Below, piece after piece: positions 53,663-62,936 of a DNA stretch of 64,000 nt. Location of the stretch: contig NZ_JACJQJ010000007.1 of NCBI RefSeq assembly GCF_014696615.1, positions 1 through 64,000 of the forward strand. Reading direction: 5' to 3'. The stretch comes from Nostoc linckia FACHB-104. Lineage in GTDB: Bacteria > Cyanobacteriota > Cyanobacteriia > Cyanobacteriales > Nostocaceae. The notes under the pieces are model-generated. The model made no database searches, was not told where the DNA came from, and was given only the letters and a program-made list of their open reading frames with translations. A program made the position numbers and the translations under genes. How positions within the stretch are numbered: the stretch's first letter is position 1; each line of letters begins with the position of its first letter.

Positions 53663-54262
53663 GTGATTATAGTCATCGATAATTACGACAGTTTTACTTA
53701 TAATATAGTTCAATATTTAGGAGAACTAGCAGCAGAGTTCCCTGTAGCTACAGATATTAAAGTGTTTCGCAATGACAAAATATCTGTAGATGAAGTTCGG
53801 GCTTTAAAACCAGCGCTTGTAGTTATTTCTCCTGGACCTGGTCGTCCAGAAGACGCAGGTATCAGCTTAAAGTTAATTGAAGAGCTAGGCGCTAATTTGC
53901 CCATTTTGGGCGTATGTTTAGGCCATCAAAGCATTGGTCAAGTGTTCGGTGGTAAAATCGTTTCGGCTCCAGAATTGATGCATGGCAAAACTTCTCAGGT
54001 GACTCACACCGGGGTGGGAGTTTTCCGGGGATTAGAAAATCCTCTTACTGCGACTAGATATCACAGTCTGGTGATTGATCGCGAAACTTGCCCCGATGTA
54101 TTGGAAATCACCGCTTGGGTTGAGGATGGTACTATCATGGGAGTCCGACACCGGAACTATCCTCACATTCAAGGAGTCCAGTTTCACCCAGAGAGTGTTT
54201 TGACATCTTCAGGCAAGCAATTGCTGCGAAACTTTCTGGAACAATTACAGTCGAGAGAGTAA
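53663..54262 (+). CDS. trpG: Anthranilate/aminodeoxychorismate synthase glutaminase subunit
   Basis: A 199-residue class I glutamine amidotransferase. Catalytic Cys85 in GVCLGHQS, His and Glu in FHPESVLTS; the N-terminal [15 protein letters not shown] is typical of TrpG/PabA. It supplies ammonia to TrpE or PabB for tryptophan or folate synthesis; in cyanobacteria one copy may serve both. The start is GTG. The next gene begins 3 bp after its stop. Confidence 0.92.
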   Translation: MIIVIDNYDSFTYNIVQYLGELAAEFPVATDIKVFRNDKISVDEVRALKPALVVISPGPGRPEDAGISLKLIEELGANLPILGVCLGHQSIGQVFGGKIVSAPELMHGKTSQVTHTGVGVFRGLENPLTATRYHSLVIDRETCPDVLEITAWVEDGTIMGVRHRNYPHIQGVQFHPESVLTSSGKQLLRNFLEQLQSRE

Positions 54263-54265
54263 TTA

Positions 54266-55033
54266 ATGAAACGACGACAATTGATGGGCTATGCTGGGGC
54301 GGGTTTGGCAACAGCTTTTCTGACTACCTTGAGTTCTGAATTTCCAGCTGGCGCGCAATCTAGCGGTTTATCAGTTCAGTGGTTGGGTCATACGTGCTTT
54401 CTGTTAACGGGTGGCGGTGTAAAAATTCTTGTCAATCCCTTTCGTCCTGTTGGCTGTACAGCTGGGTATCGCGCACCCAAAGTTGCAGCTGATTTGGTGA
54501 TGATTAGCAGTCAACTACTCGATGAAGGTGCAGTAGATGGACTCCCAGGTAAACCAAAGCTGATCTATGAGCCAGGAATTTACGAGTTCCAAGGTATTAA
54601 ATTCCAAGGTATTGCCATCGACCACGATCGCAAAGGTGGTAGACAGTTTGGCATGAATACTGCTTGGGCTTGGAAGCAAGGTGGAATCAACATTTTACAC
54701 TTAGGTGGGGCGGCTGCTCCCATTACTGCTGAGCAAAAAATTCTTATGGGGCGACCCGATGTAGCATTTGTTCCCGTGGGTGGTAGTGCCAAAGCTTATA
54801 ATGCTCAAGAAGCCAAGCAAGCAATACAAGTTTTAAATCCCAAGCTGGTAATTCCTACCCATTATCGAACACAGGCGGCTGATGCTGCTAAGTGCGAAAT
54901 TGCTGGGCTAGATGAATTTCTTAACTTGATGCAAGGTACAACTATACGCCGTGGTAACAGCGACTCTATTACAATTAGCCCAGGTAATTTAACAGAAAGT
55001 AGCGTTATTCAAACCTTGAGTTACAAGTTTTAA
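54266..55033 (+). CDS. Exported MBL-fold (UlaG-like) protein lacking HxHxDH
   Basis: A 255-residue protein. A Tat-like signal (KRRQLMGYAGAGLATAFL) precedes a metallo-beta-lactamase fold starting SVQWLGHTCFLL. Where UlaG-like proteins have ISHxHxDH, this reads ISSQLLDEG, so three metal ligands are absent; DHDRKG, LHLGG and PTHYRT remain. It is probably non-hydrolytic or an altered metal protein. It sits 3 bp after trpG, the last gene of the unit. Confidence 0.78.
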   Translation: MKRRQLMGYAGAGLATAFLTTLSSEFPAGAQSSGLSVQWLGHTCFLLTGGGVKILVNPFRPVGCTAGYRAPKVAADLVMISSQLLDEGAVDGLPGKPKLIYEPGIYEFQGIKFQGIAIDHDRKGGRQFGMNTAWAWKQGGINILHLGGAAAPITAEQKILMGRPDVAFVPVGGSAKAYNAQEAKQAIQVLNPKLVIPTHYRTQAADAAKCEIAGLDEFLNLMQGTTIRRGNSDSITISPGNLTESSVIQTLSYKF

Positions 55034-55067
55034 TTTTTACTCTGTAATCTTCCAGTCACACAAGTAG

Positions 55068-55131
55068 GGTGCGTTAACGAAGTGTAACGCACCTTCTTGA
55101 TGTATTGCCGATGCGTTAGCGTAACGCATCC
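55068..55131. terminator. Paired hairpins at the end of the ybeY-dgkA-trpG unit
   Basis: Two stems: GGTGCGTTA... with TAACGCACC (55069-55093) and GATGCGTTAGCGTAACGCATC (55110-55130). The second motif recurs at about 45920-45955, so these are dispersed repeats that may also terminate. The rest of 55034-55468 shows no gene. Confidence 0.5.
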
Positions 55132-55468
55132 TACCAATCAATATTTATTAACGGTAGAATTCCCTTGATCCTCTGCTGTGTTCCGGATTCAGAATGAAAC
55201 TTTCACGTCAAAGCCTTGAGTAGGAGTAGAGAAAACAATATAGTTAGACTCTACTCAACTTAATTTTCTGTAATTGCTGTGATTGCACTAAGTAAGTCGG
55301 TGTAAATAAACCAAACTATGTTGTGAAACGTCAATAGGCTTGAAATCCTGACCAATGACAAAGGACAAAGGACAAATGACAGCCCTGACTAGTTATCTTT
55401 AAATGCACCGCCCTACTTATCTACAGCATTGCTAGTCTTTGTGCGACAACCGATAAACTAAATATCTT

Positions 55469-56752
55469 CTAGAAAGTCATCCATTTTTTCAGTGGATTAC
55501 CATCTGCACCTAGTATGGGCTGACCATCATCTCCTACTTGGATTGGGGAAAGCTTTTCAGTCTCTGCAATTGGAGTTCTGGTAACTGTTGTACCATCTGC
55601 ATTGGTAGTCCAAATTTCGTCCGCGCCTGTAGCATAATCGCGGAAGTAGATATCAGTTCTACCATCGTTGTTGAAATCGCCAAATGTTGCTTGGGCGGTT
55701 GTAGAACTGGGTGCGAGGAATGTTTCAGTTACAATTGTGGTACCATCCATCAACCAGGTGGTATTTTCACCTGTGGCATTATTGCGCCAGAAGATATCAG
55801 TCTTACCATCACCGTTGAAATCAGCAATGCTAGATGTCCAGTTTGCATCTAGAGTTGTCAAAGAACCTTCGGTGAAGAAGACGTTATTTAATACAGAATC
55901 TGTAGTCCAAATTTTGTTTTCGCCGGTTGTAGTATTCTGCCAGAGGATGTCAGAACGGAAATCACCGTTGAAATCGCCAAGGGTAAAAGTCCAGCTAGCA
56001 TCTTGTGCTTGTAGAGAAGTCTTACTAGCTTGGGTACCATCGATGAACCAAGCGCTGTTTTCGCCAGTAGCACTACGCCAGAAAATGTCAGTTTTACCAT
56101 TACCATCAAAATCGACCATAGTAGCAGTCCAGGTGGGGTCAAGACTGTCTAGTAAGGTTCCGCTTTTAATAACTTGGCTGGGGTTGCTACCATCTACCAA
56201 CCAGATGGCGTTTTGACCTGATTGATTATTACGCCAGAAGATGTCAGTCTTGCGATCGCCATCAAAATCGCCAATCAGTGGTGTCCAAGATGAATCTAGA
56301 GCATCTAGACCAATCAGACCAGCAACGTTTACTCCATCCATTAGCACCAAGCTGTTCTGTCCTGTTACCTGATTACGTAACAAGAAGTCAGTCTTACCAT
56401 CGCCGTTAAAATCACCAATTTTGTAAACTGTTGAAGCTAAATCAATTTGGCCTAAAGAACCCTTAGCTGCAACGTTTGTTCCATCCATCAACCAAACCTG
56501 AGTTTCACCGGTTTGAGCATCAACCCAGATTTTATCTGTTTTACCATCGCCGTTAAAATCAGGCACAATCGCCGGACTTGTTATATAAGGATTAGGGTTA
56601 GGGTTAGCAGAACCAAATAAAGATTGTGATGATACAGACGAAGCGCTACTTTGGCTATTAATAGCAGTAGATTTTTCATCAAAAGGTGATGATATATTTA
56701 ATGTTTGGTAATTTGCTGATTGCAAACTTGTATCCAAAGATTTATCAGGCAT
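55469..56752 (-). CDS. FG-GAP/VCBS repeat protein
   Basis: A 427-residue protein with about seven beta-propeller repeats of ~45 residues from residue 60 on (DFNGDGKTDIFWRNNATGEN-like units, each with a DxDxDG Ca2+ site). No signal peptide is obvious; the first ~50 residues are Ser/Asn-rich. Such proteins are usually exported Ca2+-binding adhesins or envelope proteins, perhaps leaving by a type I system without a classical signal. Function unassigned. Confidence 0.85.
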   Translation of the reverse strand: MPDKSLDTSLQSANYQTLNISSPFDEKSTAINSQSSASSVSSQSLFGSANPNPNPYITSPAIVPDFNGDGKTDKIWVDAQTGETQVWLMDGTNVAAKGSLGQIDLASTVYKIGDFNGDGKTDFLLRNQVTGQNSLVLMDGVNVAGLIGLDALDSSWTPLIGDFDGDRKTDIFWRNNQSGQNAIWLVDGSNPSQVIKSGTLLDSLDPTWTATMVDFDGNGKTDIFWRSATGENSAWFIDGTQASKTSLQAQDASWTFTLGDFNGDFRSDILWQNTTTGENKIWTTDSVLNNVFFTEGSLTTLDANWTSSIADFNGDGKTDIFWRNNATGENTTWLMDGTTIVTETFLAPSSTTAQATFGDFNNDGRTDIYFRDYATGADEIWTTNADGTTVTRTPIAETEKLSPIQVGDDGQPILGADGNPLKKWMTF

Positions 56753-57373
56753 GGTGGGTTCTTATGACTGGTTGTGATTAAAGTTTTAACTTCTTTGGTT
56801 AATAAAATTCTGTTCTTACATAACATTTGAATAGTGTTAAATATTTTTTAACCAAGTTAGCTTAAATATCAATATTTAATAACATTGATTTGTTTTAAAT
56901 AGTAAATTTCATTTGATTTTAAAGTTCATAATAAACAATCAAATAAATATTTTTGTTCAGGTGATGCTTTGTCAATAAAGCTGAAAGCCAATATTTATAA
57001 GGTGTTTAAAGCCAGTAATGATAGAGAAAGCAGTTCTGTATTTGAGGCTGCTGAACTGCAAAAACATATATAAAGCAGCGAAAAACCAAATTGTTAATGC
57101 TGGATACAGTAAATTTAATTGATGTCCAGATTGAACATTGCTAGTTAATAATAAAAATATTTTTATCGATAAACTGCTATATAATTAATGTTCTGTATTT
57201 TCAAAAATTAGCGAATGATAACTTTTCGATTCGAGAGAAGTATAGCCGCCATAAAAATCAAAAAATATTGACTAAATCAACAGAAATTGGTCACAACTAT
57301 CACAGATGTAATATATGCAGTCTGTAGTGTTTAAAGGTTAAGATATCAAGATAATTGGAGATATAAAGTAGCT
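56753..57373. other. Intergenic region, no gene seen
   Basis: A 621 bp very AT-rich gap between divergent genes. No conserved peptide, RNA or repeat was identified; both promoters must be here. Confidence 0.35.
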
Positions 57374-58681
57374 ATGCAAGCAGAATATCAGAAACGTCGT
57401 CAGCAATTGATGTCAAAACTTGGCAATGGAACTGCCATTTTTCGGAGTGCGCCAATGGCTGTGATGCACAACGATGTTGAATACACTTATCGCCAAGACA
57501 GTGATTTCTTTTATCTGACTGGTTTTAACGAACCGCAAGCGGTAGCTGTGTTAGCACCTAATCACCCAGAACATCAGTTTGTATTGTTTGTTCAACCTAA
57601 GGATCGGGAAAAGGAAGTTTGGACTGGTTATCTGTGTGGAGTTGATGCAGCTAAAGAGTTGTATGGTGCTGATGAAGCTTACCCTATTAATGAACTTGAC
57701 GAGAAATTGCCCCAATATTTAGAAAAAGCCGATCGCATTTACTATCATTTAGGACGCGATCGCTCTTTTAATGATACAGTTCTCAAGCATTATCAACGCT
57801 TACTCCGCACTTACCCCAAACGCGGTACTGGGCCAATTGGTATTGAAGATACTGGCGCAATTCTCAGCAGCATGAGATTGCATAAAAGCGCAGCAGAATT
57901 AGACTTGATGCGAAAAGCAGCTGCGATCGCCACCGAAGCACATACTCATGCACTAAAAACCACCACACCTGGACGTTATGAGTATGAAATCCAGGCTGAA
58001 ATAGAACATATTTTCCGCTTGCGGGGTGCAATGGGGCCTGCTTATCCTTCCATTGTCGCTTCTGGTGTTAATGCTTGCGTCTTGCACTACATCGAAAATG
58101 ATCGTCAAATGCAGAATGGCGAATTACTGCTGATTGATGCAGGTTGCGCCTATGGTTATTACAACTCTGATATTACGCGGACATTTCCGGTAGGCGGGAA
58201 GTTTACGCCAGAACAGAAGACATTATATGAAATTGTTTTAGAAGCGCAGAAAAAAGCGATCGCCCAAGTTCAACCAGGTAATCCCTTCAACTTAGTTCAC
58301 GATACAGCCGTGCGCGTCCTTACAGAAGGCTTAGTAGAAGTGGGAATCTTGAAAGGTGAAGTTGACAAATTAATTGAAGAAGAAAAATATAAACCATACT
58401 ATATGCACCGTACCAGCCATTGGTTAGGCTTGGATGTGCATGATGTCGGTGTGTATCAGCATGGTGAAAACCCGCAGATTTTACAACCTGGACAAGTTCT
58501 CACAGTAGAACCAGGATTATATATTGTGCCAGATACCAAACTTGCAGAAGACCAACCCCCAACCGATCCGCGTTGGGTGGGGATTGGGATTCGTATTGAA
58601 GATGATGTGTTAGTTACCAGCACCGGACATGAAGTGTTAACGGCTGGAGTTCCCAAAGAAGTGGATGAAGTCGAGAGATGA
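57374..58681 (+). CDS. pepP: Xaa-Pro aminopeptidase (PepP)
   Basis: A 435-residue M24B metallopeptidase that releases N-terminal residues preceding Pro. N-terminal domain about 1-165. The catalytic domain has the dinuclear metal ligands: Asp in LLIDAGCAYG and NSDITRTFP, His in HRTSHWLGLDVHDV, Glu in VEPGLYI and IRIEDDVLV. Length and motifs are complete. GGAG lies 12 bp before the ATG. It is a single-gene unit closed by a repeat. Confidence 0.95.
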   Translation: MQAEYQKRRQQLMSKLGNGTAIFRSAPMAVMHNDVEYTYRQDSDFFYLTGFNEPQAVAVLAPNHPEHQFVLFVQPKDREKEVWTGYLCGVDAAKELYGADEAYPINELDEKLPQYLEKADRIYYHLGRDRSFNDTVLKHYQRLLRTYPKRGTGPIGIEDTGAILSSMRLHKSAAELDLMRKAAAIATEAHTHALKTTTPGRYEYEIQAEIEHIFRLRGAMGPAYPSIVASGVNACVLHYIENDRQMQNGELLLIDAGCAYGYYNSDITRTFPVGGKFTPEQKTLYEIVLEAQKKAIAQVQPGNPFNLVHDTAVRVLTEGLVEVGILKGEVDKLIEEEKYKPYYMHRTSHWLGLDVHDVGVYQHGENPQILQPGQVLTVEPGLYIVPDTKLAEDQPPTDPRWVGIGIRIEDDVLVTSTGHEVLTAGVPKEVDEVER

Positions 58682-58704
58682 GTCAATATTAGATTTTGGA
58701 TGTT

Positions 58705-58806
58705 ATACCAATTTGAAAAAAGAATGCGACAGATTGTAGGGGCATGGGCATTGCCCTGCCCTCTAGAATATTATTGATGTGTCGCAAATATTATTTGATT
58801 TGGTAT
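58705..58806. repeat. ATACCAA-ended repeat downstream of pepP
   Basis: A 102 bp element with ATACCAATTTGAAA and, on the minus strand, ATACCAAATCAAAT ends. Its first ~75 bp are nearly the same as the copy at 27967. Confidence 0.65.
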
Positions 58807-58845
58807 TAAATTTTGCACAAGAAAATTCAAAATCTGCTGAAAAAA

Positions 58846-58880
58846 TGAGTGTAAGGTGGAAATTTCCTACCCTACACTCA
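58846..58880. terminator. Hairpin between convergent genes
   Basis: TGAGTGTA pairs with TACACTCA, extended by GGT/ACC; TCTTTT follows on the plus strand. It probably ends both pepP and the small gene on the minus strand. Confidence 0.6.
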
Positions 58881-58894
58881 TCTTTTATCATCTA

Positions 58895-59089
58895 TTAGCC
58901 AAACAACCGACGCTCTAAGTAGTAATTCTGTTTTGTATTACATATATATTCAGTAACTTTTGTCTTAGCAAACCTAGAAGTTTTCTCATCTATTCCCTTA
59001 GCTTCAAATGGAGGGTAAATAGAATGAGTTTTTGGGATTGATGACTCTGGTTCATACCAGCGTCTTTTGATGATTGAGATATAAAACAT
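58895..59089 (-). CDS. Small hypothetical protein
   Basis: A 64-residue basic protein (MFYISIIKRRWYEPESSIPK...), rich in Tyr/Lys/Glu. CAGGAG lies 8 bp before the ATG at 59089, which decides this start over an upstream in-frame ATG at 59137. One Cys near the end. No family recognised. It may be a real short gene, since the ribosome site is good. Confidence 0.55.
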   Translation of the reverse strand: MFYISIIKRRWYEPESSIPKTHSIYPPFEAKGIDEKTSRFAKTKVTEYICNTKQNYYLERRLFG

Positions 59090-59177
59090 GGCTTTTGCTC
59101 CTGAGGAAGCTTTGCCTACACATACATTGTAATACAAATACTACAAAGTTTCAAAACAATGATCAAATTTGCTGCCC

Positions 59178-59210
59178 AGATCCCCGACTTTTTCAAAAAG
59201 TCGGGGATCT
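59178..59210. repeat. 16 bp-stem palindrome (dispersed repeat)
   Basis: AGATCCCCGACTTTTT and its complement around one base. This motif is common in cyanobacterial intergenic DNA. Confidence 0.6.
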
Positions 59211-59357
59211 AAATCTCGCTAAAGTAAGTGACATTCGCCTCTATACTTTGTGATTACCATAGCTCTACTCTACCGCTTCTTCACTTTTCCTCCGGTTCCA
59301 GCAATTCAATTAGGAAAACCAACTCAATCCCAACAGATGAACCAGCTATGTGCTAAA

Positions 59358-59582
59358 TTATTTTTTCTCGCTTGATTTACCATCTTTCTCTGGTGCTAAA
59401 GTTTTGACTAATTCAGTCATCGCCATAATTACAGTTGCGACTCCTGCTATACATAGAGAACTTAAAATTGCGGTTGCGAGGATGATTTCTGTGGGACTGT
59501 AACCGTCGCGCATCCAAGCAGAAGGTTTTTCAATTATTGGGGAAGATGTAGTAAATAGACACAATAAATTACACAACTTCAT
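59358..59582 (-). CDS. Small membrane protein of unknown function
   Basis: A 74-residue protein from ATG at 59582, with one clear hydrophobic helix (ATAILSSLCIAGVATVIMAM) and a charged C-terminus (APEKDGKSSEKK). A shorter start at MRDGYSPTEI is equally possible. An ORF extending further upstream would be translated from dispersed repeat DNA and is not accepted. No family recognised. Confidence 0.55.
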   Translation of the reverse strand: MKLCNLLCLFTTSSPIIEKPSAWMRDGYSPTEIILATAILSSLCIAGVATVIMAMTELVKTLAPEKDGKSSEKK

Positions 59583-59760
59583 TGCGAATGGAGCGGAGCG
59601 AAATGTAGGCGAAGCCTTCCCGAAGGGTAGCAATCGCAAGGGTTGAGATTGCTTCTCTTTGCTACGCAACGCTACCGCGAACGAGACGCTACGCGCTAAG
59701 CAAAGCCGTTGGCAAAGCCTCTCGAAGAGAAGGCTTTACGCTGCACTCGCAATGACTGCA
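59583..59760. repeat. Dispersed GC-rich repeat
   Basis: A string of linked short inverted units (GCGGAGCGAAATGTAGGC, CTACGCAACGCTACC, AGCCTCTCGAAGAGAAGGCT). A similar fragment (GCGATGCCTGCGGCTGGCTA) lies at about 44551. It abuts the small membrane gene and could spread as a mobile repeat. Confidence 0.55.
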
Positions 59761-59809
59761 ATTAATTTTGCGTGGTTACTTACCACTGCACCAAATCCTT
59801 TTGAATGAC

Positions 59810-59840
59810 AAAAAAATGGAGGTGGTAAATAACCACCTCC
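59810..59840 (-). terminator. Terminator of the M48 protease gene
   Basis: GGAGGTGGT pairs with ACCACCTCC around a 5 nt loop; on the minus strand ATTTTTT follows. Confidence 0.85.
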
Positions 59841-59885
59841 TTGGCAAATTACAGCTTGGATAATTAGAAATGCTCTGCGAACAGG

Positions 59886-61880
59886 CTAACTGTTGCTGAC
59901 AAATATCGTCAAGGCTACTCCTAAAATAATTACCCCGCCACCCAGTATAAATGACCAGAAGCGATGGTAACTATTAACAACCGTGCCATTCTCACTTTGA
60001 AGTTGAATTAAATCCATCCAAGGCGCAACGCCGCGACGGAACCAACCCACAGCCTCAACTTGTTCGCCCAATAAGCTTTGAACTCGCTTCATCCCAAACA
60101 AGAAATTCCCAATAGGGCCGAAGCGTGAGGCGTAGTGCAGATATAACATTCCACTACGGTCTTGAATTTTTAAATCAGAACCAAATTTATAACCTGCGTC
60201 ACCACGCCCAATCAGTTGTCCTTGCAGTTTTGCAGGTTGTCCGCGCAAAGGGCTGGCGTAGGGGTCTGACATGAGAGTGAGAATATCGGTATCTGCTGCT
60301 TGTTTATAGTCGGGGAACATCACCAAGGCTTTGATCAAAATTCCTGCGCCTAAACCGATGAGTGGTGCGCCAAATATCAAACCAGAATGGGAAGAACTAG
60401 ACAACACAATCACGCCTAAGACTAAGCCAGCTAAAAAGCCGATAGTTTCCGCACCATACAACACCACATCTAAGAAGAAATTACCGTAAAGCCTACTTCT
60501 ATTGAGATTCTTACCTTCCCCAATGACTCGCCCCATATCAAACTCAGTCGGTAAACCCAACTGTTCTGCATAGGTGCTAAGGGCGCGGACTCGTTTACCA
60601 GTTAGCGGGTGAGTAGAGTTTAACTCCATCCACCAACCCCAGGGGTTAAACATATCCCACAAAAAGACGCGACCAATTTTTTGCGGGTCGGAAGCGATGC
60701 GGTAAGCAGTTCCTGTGGAAGCTGCGGCTTTAGGGTCATAAATACCCAAGGCGCGGGTTCCTTCAATCAAACGACTCGGTTCTTTTGTCCTTTGACCTTC
60801 TTCTAGTATCCCGTAAGCAATCTTGACCAAAGCACGAGATAATCCATTAGGATTACCAGTGGTTTCCGCAGCAAAATGGTCAGCAAAGTATTCTCTGGTA
60901 CGGGAGAGATACAGTAGCAAGTAAGTACCAACAACATAGAAAATATAAGCAACAAGGGCAGCAGTCTGCATCGCGTCTTTGATTTTACTATCGCCGCCGC
61001 CACGACCAAACCTATTAGCTGTGCTGTAAATTAAGTAGCAAATTTGCACTAAAGTAGAAGCTACTGTCATCACTGCAAAGTCCCAGTGAACAATATGCCC
61101 TAATTCATGGGCGTAAACAGTAGCAACTTCATCATCATCTAAATATGTGAACAGCCCCTGACTGACGACTAACCGGGCGCTGTTCGGCAATGAGCCATAA
61201 GTAAAAGCCGTAGGGTTTTGGTCGTTGATAATACCCAGTCGTGGGGTTTTGAGGTTCTTCTGTTGACAGACTTGCTGAATCACTCTCGCTGTTTCTGGAC
61301 TGAGGCTTTCTACTTCCGCCAACTCTACCCAGCGAGTTTGGTAAAGCCAACTTTGGGTTAAGTCCATCAAATAAGGCGAGAGGAAAAAAGCAGCCAGATT
61401 AAAAACTAAAGTGATAGTAATAGCGATCGCTAATCCTTGTACTGGATTGTCGCTACCTAAAATAAATACTAAGCTCAAGCCTAAAGCTAATACCATCCCA
61501 AACAACAAGGTGATGGTCACACCAGAAGCTAAAGCCAGACTTCCACCCACGCCACCCATTGCTAATTTCACACCAGCCGTCGCACGTCCGGCTGGGGGTA
61601 CAGTTCTGGGTTGTGTAACTGGTGCTTGCGGGAGAGTTTGACGCGCTTGTTCAGCCCAACTCCGCACCTGAGGATTATCACTCATCATTAGCCGTTGACA
61701 CAGGATTGATGCTTTTTCAATTTGTCCTGTGCCTTGATAAGCTTTCATCAGCCACATCTGTGCTGAAAGATAATCTGAAGAATTTTGGTCTACAGCATTC
61801 CGGCTGACTTGTTCCAGTATTTCAACAGCTTCGGAATAACGTCCTTGGTTAAAGGCATCTAATCCAGATTGCAATGACAT
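59886..61880 (-). CDS. M48-family membrane metalloprotease with N-terminal TPR
   Basis: A 664-residue protein. Residues 1-85 resemble a TPR pair (AFNQGRYSEAVEILEQ), then two hydrophobic segments (about 112-175), then the M48/HtpX catalytic domain with zinc site HELGH (His258, His262) and the downstream Glu in REYFADHFA. The C-terminal part has further helices and an SH3-like region. HtpX-type proteases degrade misfolded membrane proteins. The substrate is unproven. AAGGAG precedes the ATG by 5 bp. Confidence 0.88.
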   Translation of the reverse strand: MSLQSGLDAFNQGRYSEAVEILEQVSRNAVDQNSSDYLSAQMWLMKAYQGTGQIEKASILCQRLMMSDNPQVRSWAEQARQTLPQAPVTQPRTVPPAGRATAGVKLAMGGVGGSLALASGVTITLLFGMVLALGLSLVFILGSDNPVQGLAIAITITLVFNLAAFFLSPYLMDLTQSWLYQTRWVELAEVESLSPETARVIQQVCQQKNLKTPRLGIINDQNPTAFTYGSLPNSARLVVSQGLFTYLDDDEVATVYAHELGHIVHWDFAVMTVASTLVQICYLIYSTANRFGRGGGDSKIKDAMQTAALVAYIFYVVGTYLLLYLSRTREYFADHFAAETTGNPNGLSRALVKIAYGILEEGQRTKEPSRLIEGTRALGIYDPKAAASTGTAYRIASDPQKIGRVFLWDMFNPWGWWMELNSTHPLTGKRVRALSTYAEQLGLPTEFDMGRVIGEGKNLNRSRLYGNFFLDVVLYGAETIGFLAGLVLGVIVLSSSSHSGLIFGAPLIGLGAGILIKALVMFPDYKQAADTDILTLMSDPYASPLRGQPAKLQGQLIGRGDAGYKFGSDLKIQDRSGMLYLHYASRFGPIGNFLFGMKRVQSLLGEQVEAVGWFRRGVAPWMDLIQLQSENGTVVNSYHRFWSFILGGGVIILGVALTIFVSNS

Positions 61881-61977
61881 AGTATCTCCTTAGTAAAGGA
61901 GTAGTAATTGATCAATCAATACTCATAGATTCAGGATTCGTCATTGGCATTTCGTAAAACTTAAACAGGTGACTGTA

Positions 61978-62076
61978 GCAATTCAAAATTCAAAATTCAA
62001 AATTCAAAATTAAGAAACTTCTACAGAATCTAGGTTTTGGGTGTTGAATCTGTTGCCCTCTCTTGGCGAATATGGA
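61978..62076. repeat. Tandem ATTCAAA units and truncated ATACCAATT-family repeat
   Basis: Four copies of AATTCAAA, then a segment sharing GAATCTGTTGCCCTC with the element at 30177-30296. The right terminal repeat is mutated (GAATATGGATTA). Confidence 0.55.
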
Positions 62077-62130
62077 TTAGATGTAGTTGTGGGTATTGCT
62101 GGTTGTTGGTTGGTGATGGGATGCGATCGC

Positions 62131-62670
62131 CTAATGTACAGGACAAGTGATAATACATCCTTGGGGCCATATCGATAGCAAGTCTTCTCTCACCCAACCA
62201 CTCGCATTATTTGGGAACTTGACACGATACCAACGATATTCACCTGCATTTTGGTAGGAATCTTCAACTGTCACCAAATCACCTGACAGCGCACTATGCA
62301 GCACTTTGCTGTTTAAGTTATGAGAGGAACGCACGTTAATTTTATATCCACGCTCCCCAGCTATAGTTGCATAACGCTTCTTGCTTGGCTGAAACTTCAC
62401 TAAATCTCCTCGTATCCAACCGTTTGCTGTCCCTTCGACTGTTGGCTGCACATAGTACCAATAATCGCCATCATCGCCAAAAGTAATATTTAAAACCTCT
62501 ACATTACTGCCCAATGGTAAGACTTCTTCTACGGAAGCTGTTAAAGATGCACTAGTTCGCAAATTGCTATCAGTAGTCAAGGTTGCCGGACGAGCCATTG
62601 CAGGTAATACTGTATTCATCAATGCACCAACAGTTAAAAGTCCCACCGTTAGCTTTTTGATTAAACTCAT
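62131..62670 (-). CDS. Secreted SH3-domain (SH3b) protein
   Basis: A 179-residue protein with a signal peptide (about 1-26, ending AMARP) and two bacterial SH3 modules (about 30-95 and 100-170; LRTSASLTASVEEVLPLGSN and INVRSSHNLNSKVLHSAL). Bacterial SH3b domains bind peptidoglycan or related envelope ligands. Two Cys near the end (CIITC) may form a disulfide. TGGAG lies 5 bp before the ATG. No enzymatic domain; role unassigned. Confidence 0.85.
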   Translation of the reverse strand: MSLIKKLTVGLLTVGALMNTVLPAMARPATLTTDSNLRTSASLTASVEEVLPLGSNVEVLNITFGDDGDYWYYVQPTVEGTANGWIRGDLVKFQPSKKRYATIAGERGYKINVRSSHNLNSKVLHSALSGDLVTVEDSYQNAGEYRWYRVKFPNNASGWVREDLLSIWPQGCIITCPVH

Positions 62671-62936
62671 AAATTCTCCACAAGATATTCGATAACCAAA
62701 GAATAAAATCGAACTCGCAAGCCAAGTTCACTAAATATAAATACAGAGAAAATCAGAACTTTTCCGAAAAAGCGAGTCCTTGTGAAGAGGTGTTTATCCT
62801 GGTTAATCAATCATCAAAAAATCTTGTTTAGAGAATAATGAGTTTCTTCCTTTGATAGGGAAAAAGGGAAAAGGGAAACAATTTTTCACCCTTCCCCATT
62901 CCCCCTTCTCCCTTCCCCAGTACCTAGTCCCCAACC

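Noticed and set aside
59583-59669. Upstream extension of the small membrane protein
   Set aside because: The added residues are translated from dispersed repeat DNA with no ribosome site.
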